From an uncultured Jannaschia sp. (GTDB lineage Bacteria; Pseudomonadota; Alphaproteobacteria; Rhodobacterales; Rhodobacteraceae), in contig NZ_CANLTR010000003.1 in the NCBI RefSeq assembly GCF_947494055.1, forward strand, positions 62,001-126,000: a stretch of DNA of 64,000 nt. The letters run 5' to 3'. The position numbers and the translations under genes were made by a program. Positions 44,336-53,663 of the stretch are shown here, piece by piece. The notes under the pieces are model-generated. The model searched no databases. It saw only the letters and a program-made list of their open reading frames with translations, and had not been told where the DNA came from. How positions within the stretch are numbered: position 1 is the stretch's first letter; every line of letters begins with the position of its first letter.

Positions 44336-45337
44336 ATGATGACGAACAACACCCTCCTGCCACTCCTGACCGGCCGGGACCAATCCGGCGCTTCCCGGGC
44401 GCGGATCGAGACGCTGACGCAGGAAATGGGCACCGGCCGCGTCGCCGATGCCGGTCGCGCACTGTCGAGCGACTTCTCGGCCCTGTCGCAGATTTCACAT
44501 GCCCTGCGCACGACCGAGGCCCGCGCCGCGTCACTGAACAACGCCGCAATCTGGCTCGACGTGATGCAGGGATCGATGGAGCGGATCGAGCAGGCCGGCG
44601 CGCAGATCGGCGAAAAGCTCGTCTCCACGCTCACGGCGAGCGGCTACCTCTCCGTCGACAACCTCGCCGTCACAGCGGAAGGCGCGATGGAAGACATCGC
44701 CTCCGCCCTCGGACGGACCCATGACGGGCGCGGGCTTTTCACCAACGGGGATCCGGCCGGTCCGGCGCCCGTCGATATCGACGCCCTTTCCGCCGACACC
44801 AAGGCACTCGCCGCCGGCGCGACGGACATCGCCTCGCTGCTCGCCGCGTTCGACGGCTATTTCGCGGATGGGGGCGCCTTCGAGACGAACGCCCTGCGCG
44901 CCTTCCCCGCCGACCCCGTTCAGTTCCCGATCGGCGGAGGCGAGTCGATCGGCGTGCCCGTCTCCGCCGGCGACCGGTCGGTGCGCGACGCGCTGAAGGA
45001 AGCCGCGCTGGTCGCGGCGCTGCCCGATCTCGGATTTCCCGTCGGCAACGCGGAACTCTCCGAACTGGCCGCGATCCTGCCGGCCCGCGCGGCAACGGCC
45101 TCGTCCAATCTCACGACCAGCCGCGCCGTGATCGGCACGGTCGAGGAGCGGGTCGATCACGCGCGCCAGAACCTCGACGAGGAGCGCTCGAAGCTCGAGA
45201 CCCGCAAGTCCGACACCATCGGCGCCGACCCGTACGATACGGCGACGCGCCTGCAGAACGAAATGACGCGGCTGGAGACGCTCTACGCGATCACGGCGCG
45301 CAAATCGCGTCTCCGACTGACGGATTACCTGCGTTGA
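44336..45337 (+). CDS. flgL: Flagellar hook-associated protein FlgL
   Basis: The 333-residue flagellin-like protein (HAP3) is likely FlgL from its position after flgK and from its size. Its termini have flagellin-like helices (ETLTQEMGTGRVADAGRALSSDF; NEMTRLETLYAITARKSRL). Compared with classical FlgL, the N-terminal RLS/SGKRI-like motif is degenerate. The stop overlaps the possible TTG start of flgI. Confidence 0.85.
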   Translation: MMTNNTLLPLLTGRDQSGASRARIETLTQEMGTGRVADAGRALSSDFSALSQISHALRTTEARAASLNNAAIWLDVMQGSMERIEQAGAQIGEKLVSTLTASGYLSVDNLAVTAEGAMEDIASALGRTHDGRGLFTNGDPAGPAPVDIDALSADTKALAAGATDIASLLAAFDGYFADGGAFETNALRAFPADPVQFPIGGGESIGVPVSAGDRSVRDALKEAALVAALPDLGFPVGNAELSELAAILPARAATASSNLTTSRAVIGTVEERVDHARQNLDEERSKLETRKSDTIGADPYDTATRLQNEMTRLETLYAITARKSRLRLTDYLR

Positions 45338-45348
45338 GCGTGGTCCGC

Positions 45349-46461
45349 ATGATCGCCGTGATCCGCCAGGCCGTCCTGCTCGCCGCATTGCTCCTCGTGG
45401 GTTCGCAGGTCGCCGCGCAGTCGATCCGCATCAAGGACCTCGTGGAGTTCGACGGGGTGCGTGGCAACGATCTCGTGGGCTACGGCCTCGTCGTCGGTCT
45501 GAACGGGACGGGCGACGGCCTGAGGAACGCGCCCTTCACCGAGGAGATCATGACGAATATCCTCGAGCGGCTCGGCGTGAACGTCACCGGCGAGCAGTTC
45601 CGCCCAAGGAACGTCGCGGCCGTCATCGTCACCGCCACGCTGCCGCCCTTCGCGCGCAGTGGAAGCCGGGTGGACGTCACCGTCTCGGCCATCGGCGACG
45701 CCGACAGCCTGCTCGGCGGGACGCTGGTGATGACGCCGCTGACTGCGGCGGACGGCGAGATCTACGCAGTCGCGCAGGGCACGATCATTTCCGGCGGCGT
45801 CACCGCCAAGGGCGAGGCCGCGCAGGTCACTGAGGGCGTGCCCACGGCGGGCGTGGTGCCGGCGGGCGGGCGCGTCGAGCGGGAGGTCGATTTCGACTTC
45901 ACCACGATGAGCCAGATCCGCCTCGCGCTCCGGGAGCCGGACTTCACCACCGCGCTCCGCATCGAGAACGCCGTCAATCGGGAGATCGGCCGCGAAGTGG
46001 CGCAGATGCTCGATGCCGGCACGGTCCTTCTCGACATCTCGCGGACCGGGCGTCGGTCGCCCGCACACGCGCTCTCGGCGATCGAGAACGTCACGATCAC
46101 CCCGGAGCAGAAGGCGCGCGTCGTGGTCGATCAGGCCTCGGGCACGATCGTCATGGGCTCGGACGTCCGGATTTCCGAGGTCGCGGTGTCGCAGAACAAC
46201 CTGACGCTCCGGATCGAGGAGGCGCCGCTCGTGGTGCAGCCGAACCCGTTCTCCGACGGGCAGACAGTGGTCGTGCCGCGCACTGGCGTCGCCATGCAGG
46301 AGGAGGCGGGGCCCGGTCTCGCACTGGTGCAGGGCGGCACGACGCTCTCGGACGTGATCGCGGGGCTCAACGCGCTCGGCGTGTCGGCGCGGGACATGAT
46401 CGACATCCTCAAGAGCATCAAGGCCGCCGGCGCGCTGCACGCGGAGTTCGTCGTCCGCTAG
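45349..46461 (+). CDS. flgI: Flagellar P-ring protein FlgI
   Basis: The protein of 370 residues forms the periplasmic P-ring of the basal body. It has a signal peptide (MIAVIRQAVLLAALLLVGS, AQ before SIRIKDL). The core holds RIKDLVEFDGVRGNDLVGYGLVVGLNGTGD, SRVDVTVSAIGDADSLLGGTLVMTPL and a conserved late VVVPRTGVAMQEEAGPGL. The ATG at 45349 starts the best signal peptide; a TTG at 45334 overlapping flgL stop is an alternative. It ends the flagellar run. Confidence 0.95.
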   Translation: MIAVIRQAVLLAALLLVGSQVAAQSIRIKDLVEFDGVRGNDLVGYGLVVGLNGTGDGLRNAPFTEEIMTNILERLGVNVTGEQFRPRNVAAVIVTATLPPFARSGSRVDVTVSAIGDADSLLGGTLVMTPLTAADGEIYAVAQGTIISGGVTAKGEAAQVTEGVPTAGVVPAGGRVEREVDFDFTTMSQIRLALREPDFTTALRIENAVNREIGREVAQMLDAGTVLLDISRTGRRSPAHALSAIENVTITPEQKARVVVDQASGTIVMGSDVRISEVAVSQNNLTLRIEEAPLVVQPNPFSDGQTVVVPRTGVAMQEEAGPGLALVQGGTTLSDVIAGLNALGVSARDMIDILKSIKAAGALHAEFVVR

Positions 46462-46530
46462 GGATCTCCGCTCCGGCAATCGGCCGCCCCCGCCTTGTGA
46501 CCGGCGGGGGTGGCCTATACATCGCCGGTC

Positions 46531-47337
46531 ATGCCCGGCCGTTTCCGCCTTCCCTTCCTCTCCCGCGCGCCCCGGGTCACCGTCCTGCGCCTGCGCGGCG
46601 TGATCTCCGCGAATGCCGGGCCGGGAAGCCTCAATCACGAGGCGCTGGCCCCGCTGGTCGAGCGCGCTTTCCGCAAGGGTAAGCCGTCCGCGGTGGCGCT
46701 GGCCATAAACTCGCCCGGCGGCTCGCCGGTGCAATCCTCGCTGATCGCGGCGCATATCCGCCGTCTCGCCGACGAGCTGTCGATGCCGGTCCATGCCTTC
46801 GTCGAGGATGTCGCGGCCTCGGGCGGCTACTGGCTGGCGACGGCCGCCGACGACATCTGGGTGGACGAGAGCTCCATCACCGGCAGCATCGGCGTCATTT
46901 CCGCCGGTTTCGGCTTTCCCGAACTCCTGTCGCGGGCGGGGATCGAACGGCGGGTACATACGGCGGGGGAGGACAAGTCGATCCTCGATCCGTTCCGCCC
47001 GGAGCGTGACGAGGACGTCGCGCGGCTGAAGGCGATCCAGGCGCGCATCCACGACTCCTTCAAGGCGCAGGTCACGGCGCGGCGCGGGGATCGCCTCGAT
47101 AGCGGACGCGACCTGTTCACCGGCGAGATCTTCGTGGGCACCGAGGGCGTCGAGGCCGGGCTTGCCGACGGGATCGGCCATGCCCGCACCAAGTTGCGCG
47201 AACTCTACGGCAAGAACGTCCAGCTCCGCACGATCGCGATGAAGCGGCCGCTTCTGCAACGTCTCGTTCCGTCCGTCGCCGCCGGGGCGATGGCGGACAT
47301 CGAGTCGCGGGCCGCCTGGGCCCGGTTCGGCCTCTGA
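46531..47337 (+). CDS. S49 family peptidase, SohB/SppA-like
   Basis: The 268-residue serine peptidase has the Ser-Lys dyad pattern of the family: S97 in VEDVAASGGYW and K149 in AGEDKSILDPF. NSPGGSPVQSS and GSIGVISAGFGF are also present. No export signal or transmembrane helix is clear at the N-terminus, unlike SohB. SppA-type enzymes clear signal peptides. The ATG at 46531 has no strong ribosome binding site; a GTG at 46510 adds 7 residues. It overlaps the next small gene by one base (TGATG). Confidence 0.88.
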   Translation: MPGRFRLPFLSRAPRVTVLRLRGVISANAGPGSLNHEALAPLVERAFRKGKPSAVALAINSPGGSPVQSSLIAAHIRRLADELSMPVHAFVEDVAASGGYWLATAADDIWVDESSITGSIGVISAGFGFPELLSRAGIERRVHTAGEDKSILDPFRPERDEDVARLKAIQARIHDSFKAQVTARRGDRLDSGRDLFTGEIFVGTEGVEAGLADGIGHARTKLRELYGKNVQLRTIAMKRPLLQRLVPSVAAGAMADIESRAAWARFGL

Positions 47338-47498
47338 TGATCGTAAAGGCCGTCACGCTCTTCCTGATCGCCATGGCCGTCCTCGCGATGTTCGGGCGGC
47401 TCCGCTTTCCGTGGCAGGGCAAGCGGCTTCAGGGAAAGTGCCCCCGCTGCGGCGCACCCCGGGTCGGGCGGGGACCATGCCCCTGCGGGAAGGCCTAG
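47337..47498 (+). CDS. 53-residue membrane protein with zinc-knuckle tail
   Basis: A tiny gene is coupled to the S49 peptidase by TGATG. The protein has one helix (VTLFLIAMAVLAMFG) and a basic cytosolic tail that contains a compact cysteine cluster: CPRCGAPRVGRGPCPCG (CxxC-x9-CxC). This would suit a single zinc ion. It ends 5 bp before the antiporter start. I know of no assigned function; the coupling suggests that it works with the peptidase or is a membrane adaptor. Confidence 0.7.
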   Translation: MIVKAVTLFLIAMAVLAMFGRLRFPWQGKRLQGKCPRCGAPRVGRGPCPCGKA

Positions 47499-47503
47499 TC
47501 GCG

Positions 47504-48430
47504 ATGTGGGTCGAGTTCCTGATGGTCGCGGCTGGGCTGGTGATCCTGATCTTCGCGGGCGATGCGCTGGTGAAGGGCGCGGTGAACCTCGCGTTGAGGC
47601 TCGGCATACCGGCCTTGGTGGTCAGCCTCACGGTGGTGGCGTTCGGAACCTCCGCGCCGGAGCTACTGGTCAGCGTGCAGGCCATGCTCGACGGGGTGCC
47701 GGGGCTGGCGCTCGGCAACGTCGTCGGCTCGAACACGGCGAACGTGCTTCTGGTGCTCGGCATCCCCGCATTGATTGCGACCATGCATACCGGCAATTGC
47801 GACGTGCGGCGGGACTATCTCGCAATGATGGCCGCGACCCTGCTCTTCATCGCGTTGTGCTTCACGGGCACGCTGCATTGGTGGCACGGCCTGATCCTGC
47901 TCGCCGCGCTGGCAACCACGCTTGTCGTGACGTTCCGGTCGAGCCGAAGCGAGGACGTCGAGGTCGAGGGGGTGGAGCCGGGCCTGCCGGGCATCCGGCT
48001 GGCGATCTACCTCATTCTCGGGCTGGTCGGACTGCCACTCGGCGCGAACCTGCTCGTGAGCGGTGCGACGGAAATCGCGCGCACCTTCGGCGTCAGCGAA
48101 ACGGTGATCGGTCTTACGCTCGTCGCGATCGGCACGTCGCTGCCGGAACTCGCAACGACCGTGATGGCGGCGATCCGGCGTCACGCCGACGTGGCGCTCG
48201 GCAACGTGATCGGGTCGAACCTGTTCAATCTGCTCGCGATCATGGGGATCGCCGTGCTCTTCGGCCCGGTGCCGATCGACGGCACCTTCCTGACGATCGA
48301 CCTGCCGGTGATGCTGGGCGCCTCGCTCCTTCTCGTGCCGGTCGTCTTCTTCGGCCGCAACATCACGAGGATATGGGGCATGGGACTGACAGGGCTTTAC
48401 GTCGTCTACCTTCTGGTGGCGCTCTCATGA
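47504..48430 (+). CDS. Calcium/sodium antiporter, CaCA family
   Basis: The 308-residue protein has about ten helices in two inverted halves, each with the alpha-repeat: VVAFGTSAPELLVSV with GNVVGSNTANVLLVLG, and LVAIGTSLPELATTV with GNVIGSNLFNLLAIMG. This is the YrbG-type bacterial Na+/Ca2+ exchanger. The ATG at 47504 is chosen; an upstream ATG at 47477 lies inside the preceding gene. The stop overlaps the SDR gene (ATGA). Confidence 0.94.
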   Translation: MWVEFLMVAAGLVILIFAGDALVKGAVNLALRLGIPALVVSLTVVAFGTSAPELLVSVQAMLDGVPGLALGNVVGSNTANVLLVLGIPALIATMHTGNCDVRRDYLAMMAATLLFIALCFTGTLHWWHGLILLAALATTLVVTFRSSRSEDVEVEGVEPGLPGIRLAIYLILGLVGLPLGANLLVSGATEIARTFGVSETVIGLTLVAIGTSLPELATTVMAAIRRHADVALGNVIGSNLFNLLAIMGIAVLFGPVPIDGTFLTIDLPVMLGASLLLVPVVFFGRNITRIWGMGLTGLYVVYLLVALS

Positions 48431-49218
48431 GGGCGCTCGTCACCGGGGCGGGCAAGCGGCTCGGCGCCGCGATGGCGATGGAACTCGCGCGGATGGGCCA
48501 CGACGTCGCCGTCCATTATGCGGGCAGCGCGGAGGGTGCCGCGGAGACGGTCGCCGCGATCGAGGCGGCCGGGCGCCGGGGCGCGGCGTTGCAGGCTGAC
48601 CTGCTCGACCTCGACGCATGCGAGGCGCTCGTTGGCCGTGCGGCGGAGGCGCTTGACGGACCGCTCGACGTGCTGGTCAACAACGCGTCGATCTTCGACC
48701 ACGACACCCTCGCCTCGGCCTCGCGGGAGACGTGGGACCGGCATATGGGTTCGAACCTGCGCGCGCCTCTCATTCTGATCCAGGCCTTCGCGGCGCAGGC
48801 GCCGGACCCTAGCGAGGAGGACGGCGAGGCGGTGGCGCGTGCCTGCGTCGTCAACATGGTCGATCAGCGGGTCCGGAAGCTGACGCCGGAGTTCATGACC
48901 TACACGCTCGCCAAGGCAGGGCTCTGGACCCTGACGCAGACGGCGGCGCAGGCGCTGGCCCCCGCAATCCGGGTCAACGCGATCGGGCCCGGACCGACGC
49001 TGCGGGCCAACCGGCAGAGCGAGGCGCATTTCGCCGCACAGCGCGCGGGGGTGCCGCTTGAGCGCGGGGCGAACCCCGACGAGATCTGCGATGCGATGCG
49101 CTACCTCGTCTCCTCGAAATCGGTGACTGGACAGCTCATCTGCGTCGATGGCGGTCAGCATATCGGCTGGCGCACGCCGGACATCCTGGGGGTGGAAGGC
49201 CGGATGCGGCGGGGCTAG
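48427..49218 (+). CDS. Short-chain dehydrogenase, FolM-like
   Basis: The 263-residue SDR has TGAGKRLGAAMA for NADP binding, NNASIFDHD, the catalytic serine region VVNMVDQRV, and YTLAK (YxxxK). The end, TGQLICVDGGQHIGW, is typical of the FolM/dihydromonapterin- or pteridine-reductase branch; the arginine in the GKRLG turn also fits that group. The reaction is predicted only by family. It overlaps the antiporter stop by 4 bp, and the intergenic region to uvrC follows. Confidence 0.82.
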   Translation: MRALVTGAGKRLGAAMAMELARMGHDVAVHYAGSAEGAAETVAAIEAAGRRGAALQADLLDLDACEALVGRAAEALDGPLDVLVNNASIFDHDTLASASRETWDRHMGSNLRAPLILIQAFAAQAPDPSEEDGEAVARACVVNMVDQRVRKLTPEFMTYTLAKAGLWTLTQTAAQALAPAIRVNAIGPGPTLRANRQSEAHFAAQRAGVPLERGANPDEICDAMRYLVSSKSVTGQLICVDGGQHIGWRTPDILGVEGRMRRG

Positions 49219-49516
49219 ACCCGAGCGTCTGTCACTTTTCTCCACGACAGCGGCGACGGGAACTTTCGAGGGGCGGATTGACGCAAACTTCGTGAACGTC
49301 AAGAACGAGCGACTGGTAAGATGTCGTTGAATCAATGGTTTACGGTTGTTAACGCAAATTAATGAACTATGAAGGATCCGTGACAAAGGTCCTGTAAATC
49401 AAGGCGTAGTGGAAACCGCCCCCAGCTTTATCCACAGGCGGAGATGGGCGCCGGGACATCCGGACCCCTTGCGTTTTCGGGCGAGCATCACACCGGAATT
49501 GGAGAATCAGGACGGC
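49219..49516 (+). other. Intergenic region upstream of uvrC
   Basis: A 298-bp gap that is unusually AT-rich between 49315 and 49400. It contains TTAA-N6-TTAA at 49350-49363. This is close to the CtrA consensus but one base short in spacing. No LexA box of the GTTC-N7-GTTC type is seen. No open frame is convincing. It probably holds the uvrC promoter. Confidence 0.4.
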
Positions 49517-51376
49517 ATGAGCGAGACGGTCAAGGAGACGGGCCCGGAGGTCATTAAGCGCTTTCTCAGGACGCTCGACGGCTCGCCCGGCGTCTACCGG
49601 ATGCTCGATGCCGAGAACCGCGTCCTCTATGTCGGCAAGGCCCGGAACCTGAAGAACCGGGTCGCGAACTACGCGCGGCTGCAAGGCCATTCGGGGCGCA
49701 TCCGGCGGATGATTTCCGAGACCGCGTCGATGATGGTGCTCACGACGAATACGGAGCTCGAGGCGCTGCTTCTGGAGCAGAACCTCATCAAGCAGCTCAA
49801 GCCGCGCTACAACGTGCTGCTGCGCGACGACAAGTCGTTCCCCAACATCGAGGTGACGACCGCCCACGACTTTCCGATGATCCGCAAGCATCGCGGGCGG
49901 CGCACGAAGGAGAGCCAGTTCTTCGGCCCCTTCGCGAGCGCCGGTGCGGTGAACCGCGTACTCAACCAGTTGCAGCGCGTGTTCCTTCTGCGGAACTGCT
50001 CGGACAGCGACTTCGAGACGCGAACGCGGCCCTGCCTGAACTACCAGATCAAGCGCTGCAGCGCGCCCTGCGTCGGATTCATCGGCGCGGACGATTACGC
50101 GTCCTCCGTCCGGGACGCGGAGCGGTTCCTGCGCGGCGAGACGACCTCGATCCAGGAGAAGCTCGCCGCCGAGATGAACACCGCCTCCGCCGAGATGGAG
50201 TTCGAGCGCGCGGCGGCGCTGCGCGACCGGATCAAGGCTTTGACCAACGTGCAGTCGGTGCAGGGCGTCAACCCGCAGGGCGTGCCGGAGGCCGACGTGA
50301 TCGGCCTGCACATGGAGGGCGGACAGGCCTGCATCCAGGTCTTCTTCATCCGCGCCAACCAGAACTGGGGCAACAGCGACTTCTACCCCCGAATCTCCGA
50401 GGACAACGCGCCCGCCGAGGTAATGGCGGCGTTCCTCGGTCAGTTCTACGAGGGCAAGGAGCCGCCGCGGCTGATCCTGCTGTCGGACGGGATCGAGGAG
50501 GGCGACCTTATGGCCGAGGCCCTGTCGGACCGGGCCAGCCGCAAGGTCCAGCTTCTCGTGCCGCAGCGGGGCGAGAAGCACGAGCTGGTGCAGGGCGCGA
50601 TCCGCAACGCGCGCGAGAGCCTCGGCCGCAAGATGTCGGAGAGCGCGACGCAGGCGCGCCTGCTCGAGGGGGTGGCCGCGGCCTTCGACCTCGACGCGCC
50701 GCCCCGGCGGATCGAGGTTTACGACAACAGCCACATTCAGGGTAGCCATGCCGTCGGCGCGATGATCGTCAGCGGGCCGGAGGGGCTCGAGAAGTCGCAG
50801 TACCGCAAGTTCAACATCAAGGATGCCGAGCTGACCCCCGGCGACGACTTCGCGATGATGAAGGAGGTGCTGTCGCGCCGGTTCAAGCGGCTCTTGAAGG
50901 AGGACCCGGAACGCCGGAGCGAGATGTGGCCCGACCTCCTTCTGATCGATGGCGGGGCGGGGCAGGTCTCCGCCGTGCGCGAGATCATGCGCGAGCTGGG
51001 CGTGGAGGAGGTGCCGATGGTGGGCGTCGCCAAGGGCATCGACCGCGACCTCGGCAAGGAGGAGTTCCACCGCACCGGGCAACGGCCCTTCGCCCTGCGA
51101 CGCAATGACCCGGTCCTGTACTTCATCCAGCGCCTTCGCGACGAGGCGCACCGCTTCGCCATCGGCACGCACCGTGCCAAGCGCGCCAAGGCGTTCACCG
51201 CCAACCCGCTCGACGAGGTGGCGGGCGTGGGACCGGGGCGCAAGCGCGCGCTTCTGGCGCATTTCGGCTCCGCAAAGGCCGTGTCCCGCGCGGCGCTCGC
51301 CGACCTGAAGGCGGTGGACGGCATCTCCGACGCGCTGGCCGAGGCCATTCACCACCACTTCCACGAACGCGGCTAG
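49517..51376 (+). CDS. uvrC: UvrABC system protein C
   Basis: The 619-residue nucleotide-excision repair endonuclease makes both incisions next to lesions. It has the GIY-YIG domain ([29 protein letters not shown]), the UvrB-binding UVR motif (about 200-235, [21 protein letters not shown]), the RNase H-like domain ([32 protein letters not shown]) and two helix-hairpin-helix motifs at the end ([28 protein letters not shown]). The ATG at 49517 has AGGA 4 nt upstream. Confidence 0.97.
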   Translation: MSETVKETGPEVIKRFLRTLDGSPGVYRMLDAENRVLYVGKARNLKNRVANYARLQGHSGRIRRMISETASMMVLTTNTELEALLLEQNLIKQLKPRYNVLLRDDKSFPNIEVTTAHDFPMIRKHRGRRTKESQFFGPFASAGAVNRVLNQLQRVFLLRNCSDSDFETRTRPCLNYQIKRCSAPCVGFIGADDYASSVRDAERFLRGETTSIQEKLAAEMNTASAEMEFERAAALRDRIKALTNVQSVQGVNPQGVPEADVIGLHMEGGQACIQVFFIRANQNWGNSDFYPRISEDNAPAEVMAAFLGQFYEGKEPPRLILLSDGIEEGDLMAEALSDRASRKVQLLVPQRGEKHELVQGAIRNARESLGRKMSESATQARLLEGVAAAFDLDAPPRRIEVYDNSHIQGSHAVGAMIVSGPEGLEKSQYRKFNIKDAELTPGDDFAMMKEVLSRRFKRLLKEDPERRSEMWPDLLLIDGGAGQVSAVREIMRELGVEEVPMVGVAKGIDRDLGKEEFHRTGQRPFALRRNDPVLYFIQRLRDEAHRFAIGTHRAKRAKAFTANPLDEVAGVGPGRKRALLAHFGSAKAVSRAALADLKAVDGISDALAEAIHHHFHERG

Positions 51377-51410
51377 CGGCCCCCGCGCAGCCGCGTTAGA
51401 ACGCGGTGCG

Positions 51411-52079
51411 ATGACTTGGACCGTGCCGAATATCCTTACCGTGCTGCGCCTTCTCGCGGCCCCCGGCGTGGCCGTCATGTTCCTGTTCTTCGCACGTCCC
51501 TGGGCCGACTGGTTCGCGCTGATCCTCTTCGTGACGGCCGCGGTGACGGACTGGTTCGACGGCTATTTGGCGCGCGAATGGGATCAGGAGAGCCGCTTCG
51601 GCGCGATGCTCGACCCGATCGCGGACAAGGCGATGGTGGTGATCGCGCTTCTGGTCATTACCGGCTTTTCAGGCATGAACCCGTGGATCCTGCTGCCGGC
51701 GACGATCATCCTCTTCCGTGAGGTCTTCGTGAGCGGCCTGCGCGAGTTCCTTGGCAATACGGCCGGGCTTCTGAAGGTCACGTCGCTGGCCAAATGGAAG
51801 ACGACGGCGCAGATGGTCGCGCTGGCCGTCCTGTTCTCCACCGGCATCTTCGAGCATCATTTCGCCGAGCGGATCTTCGGCATGGACCCGGAGATACTGG
51901 GCGCCATCCTGACCGGTGAGCGGCCGGACGAGTTGAACCTCAACCTGCTGCTCTGGCTGCAGGACGCGACCTTCTACACCGGCGTCCTCCTCCTGTGGCT
52001 GGCGGCGGCGCTGACAGCGGTGACGGGGTGGGACTATTTCGCCAAGGCGCGGCCGCATCTGCGGGACAAGACGGCATGA
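51411..52079 (+). CDS. pgsA: CDP-diacylglycerol--glycerol-3-phosphate 3-phosphatidyltransferase
   Basis: The 222-residue inner-membrane enzyme makes phosphatidylglycerolphosphate, precursor of phosphatidylglycerol and cardiolipin. The CDP-alcohol phosphotransferase motif is DGYLAREWDQESRFGAMLDP with the final IADKAM. It begins MTWTVPNILTVLRLLAAP. It lies 34 bp after uvrC, an order seen in many alphaproteobacteria. The stop overlaps moaD (ATGA). Confidence 0.95.
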   Translation: MTWTVPNILTVLRLLAAPGVAVMFLFFARPWADWFALILFVTAAVTDWFDGYLAREWDQESRFGAMLDPIADKAMVVIALLVITGFSGMNPWILLPATIILFREVFVSGLREFLGNTAGLLKVTSLAKWKTTAQMVALAVLFSTGIFEHHFAERIFGMDPEILGAILTGERPDELNLNLLLWLQDATFYTGVLLLWLAAALTAVTGWDYFAKARPHLRDKTA

Positions 52080-52327
52080 AGGTGCAGGTGCTCTATTTCG
52101 CGTGGCTCCGTGAGCGGATCGGGCGGGGGCGGGAGATCGTGGAGACCGAGGCCGCCACCGTGGCCGAGCTCGTCGCGGAGCTTCGCGCGCGGGAGGAACG
52201 CTACGATCTGGCCTTCTCCGACATGACCGCGATCCGCTGCGCGGTGGACCAGGCACTCGCCCCGGTCGAGACGCCGCTCGAGGGCGTGCGCGAGGTGGCC
52301 TTCTTCCCGCCGATGACCGGTGGCTGA
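52076..52327 (+). CDS. moaD: Molybdopterin synthase sulfur carrier subunit
   Basis: The 83-residue ubiquitin-like protein ends in MTGG. The terminal GG is thiocarboxylated and gives sulfur to make molybdopterin from cyclic pyranopterin. The start VQVLYFAWLRERIGRGRE is typical. It overlaps pgsA by 4 bp and moaE by 8 bp. Confidence 0.94.
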   Translation: MKVQVLYFAWLRERIGRGREIVETEAATVAELVAELRAREERYDLAFSDMTAIRCAVDQALAPVETPLEGVREVAFFPPMTGG

Positions 52328-52781
52328 GCCCGCCTCCATCCGCGTCGTCGTGACCGAGGCCGATTTCGACCTCGGCGCCGAGACCGCGCATCTGGAAGCG
52401 GGTGGCGATACCGGCGCGGTCGTCACCTTCACCGGCCGGGTGCGCGATACGGGCGGCGCGCTGCGGCGGATGGTGATCGAGCATTATCCCGGCATGACCG
52501 AGCGGGCGCTGACCGAGATCGCCGAGGAAGCCTGCCGTCGCTGGCAGCTGACCGGTGCGACGATCCATCACCGGCACGGAACCCTCGTACCGGGCGACCG
52601 GATCATGATGGTCGCCACCGCCTCGCGCCACAGGGAGGCCGCCTTCGCGGCGGCGTCGTTCCTGATGGACTACCTGAAGTCGCGCGCCCCCTTCTGGAAG
52701 AAGGAGGAGACCGAGGACGGCGCCGAATGGGTCGCCGCGCGGGAGGCCGACGAGGCCGCGCTGGATCGCTGGAACGCATAG
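52320..52781 (+). CDS. moaE: Molybdopterin synthase catalytic subunit
   Basis: The 153-residue protein makes molybdopterin with MoaD. It has GAVVTFTGRVRD, ALRRMVIEHYPGM, HRHGTLVPGD and the active-site lysine segment KSRAPFWKKEE. The start is GTG at 52320, 8 bp inside the moaD end; no other start gives the conserved N-terminus. Together with moaD it forms the synthase heterotetramer. Confidence 0.94.
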   Translation: MAEPASIRVVVTEADFDLGAETAHLEAGGDTGAVVTFTGRVRDTGGALRRMVIEHYPGMTERALTEIAEEACRRWQLTGATIHHRHGTLVPGDRIMMVATASRHREAAFAAASFLMDYLKSRAPFWKKEETEDGAEWVAAREADEAALDRWNA

Positions 52782-52792
52782 AGGGGAACGAC

Positions 52793-53572
52793 ATGGATCT
52801 CGGGATCAGGGGAAAGAAGGCGCTCGTCTGCGCCTCGTCGAAGGGGCTGGGGCTCGGTTGCGCCACCGCGCTGGCCGAAGCGGGCGTCGAACTCGTGATG
52901 AACGCGCGCGGCGCGGAGGCGCTGGAGGCGGCGGCGGCCGACCTGCGCGAGCGGTTCGGGGTTGAGGTGAAGACGGTCGCGGGTGACGTCACGACGGAGG
53001 AGGGCCGGGCCGAACTCTACGACGTCGCGGGCACGCCCGACATCCTCGTCACCAACGCGGGCGGCCCGCCCCCGGGCGTCTGGTCGGACTGGAACCGCGA
53101 CGACTTCATCCGCGCGCTCGACGCCAACATGCTGACGCCGATCGCGCTGATGACCGCGCTCGTGCCGGCGATGATGGAGCGCGGCTGGGGGCGGGTGGTA
53201 AACATCACCTCGCAATCGGTGAAGGCGCCGATCCCGGCACTCGGTCTGTCGAACGCGGCGCGGACGGGCCTGACCGGTTATGTGGCGGGCACCTCGCGGC
53301 AGGTCGCGCCGTCCGGGGTGACGATCAACAACCTGCTCCCGGGCATCCACGCGACCGATCGCGCGATCAGCCTCGATACCGGCGTGAGCGAGCAGCAGGG
53401 CATTTCGATGGACGACGCGCGCGCGCAGCGCCAGGCGACGATCCCCGCCCGCCGCTACGGCACGCCGGCCGAGTTCGGCGCCGCCTGCGCGTTTCTTTGC
53501 TCGCAGCATGCGGGCTTCATCGTGGGGCAGAACATCCTGCTCGACGGCGGTGGGACGAACGCGACGATCTGA
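52793..53572 (+). CDS. SDR family protein with altered YxxxK site
   Basis: The 259-residue Rossmann protein has the SDR NADP loop region (ASSKGLGLGCA), NAGGPPPG, ITSQS and the terminal VGQNILLDGGG. At the place of the catalytic Y-x3-K it reads S-x3-R (LSNAARTGL), so both catalytic residues seem to be replaced. It belongs to the 3-oxoacyl-ACP reductase-like branch with NAGGPPPG. Substrate and activity are unknown. It starts 12 bp after moaE, with GAGGGGAACG upstream. Confidence 0.82.
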   Translation: MDLGIRGKKALVCASSKGLGLGCATALAEAGVELVMNARGAEALEAAAADLRERFGVEVKTVAGDVTTEEGRAELYDVAGTPDILVTNAGGPPPGVWSDWNRDDFIRALDANMLTPIALMTALVPAMMERGWGRVVNITSQSVKAPIPALGLSNAARTGLTGYVAGTSRQVAPSGVTINNLLPGIHATDRAISLDTGVSEQQGISMDDARAQRQATIPARRYGTPAEFGAACAFLCSQHAGFIVGQNILLDGGGTNATI

Positions 53573-53663
53573 GGTTTTTCGGTCTTACGTAACGGAAAGG
53601 TCGGCCCCCCGCGGCGGGGGTCGAGCCCGTCCGTGGGGGCGGTCAGGAGCAGCCCGACCTGTA

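Noticed and set aside
49270-49320. Possible LexA box upstream of uvrC (GAAC-N5-GAAC near 49290)
   Set aside because: The alphaproteobacterial LexA consensus needs GTTC-N7-GTTC (or its reverse); the spacing here is two bases short. No match was found upstream of dinB either.
49350-49363. Possible CtrA site TTAA-N6-TTAA upstream of uvrC
   Set aside because: The consensus spacing is seven, and a uvrC control by CtrA is not expected. Chance occurrence in an AT-rich patch is likely.
53605-53620. CCCCC/GGGGG hairpin between the SDR and TspO-like genes as a terminator
   Set aside because: The stem is short, and no T run follows it on either strand. It could still slow RNA polymerase between convergent genes, but the evidence is weak.
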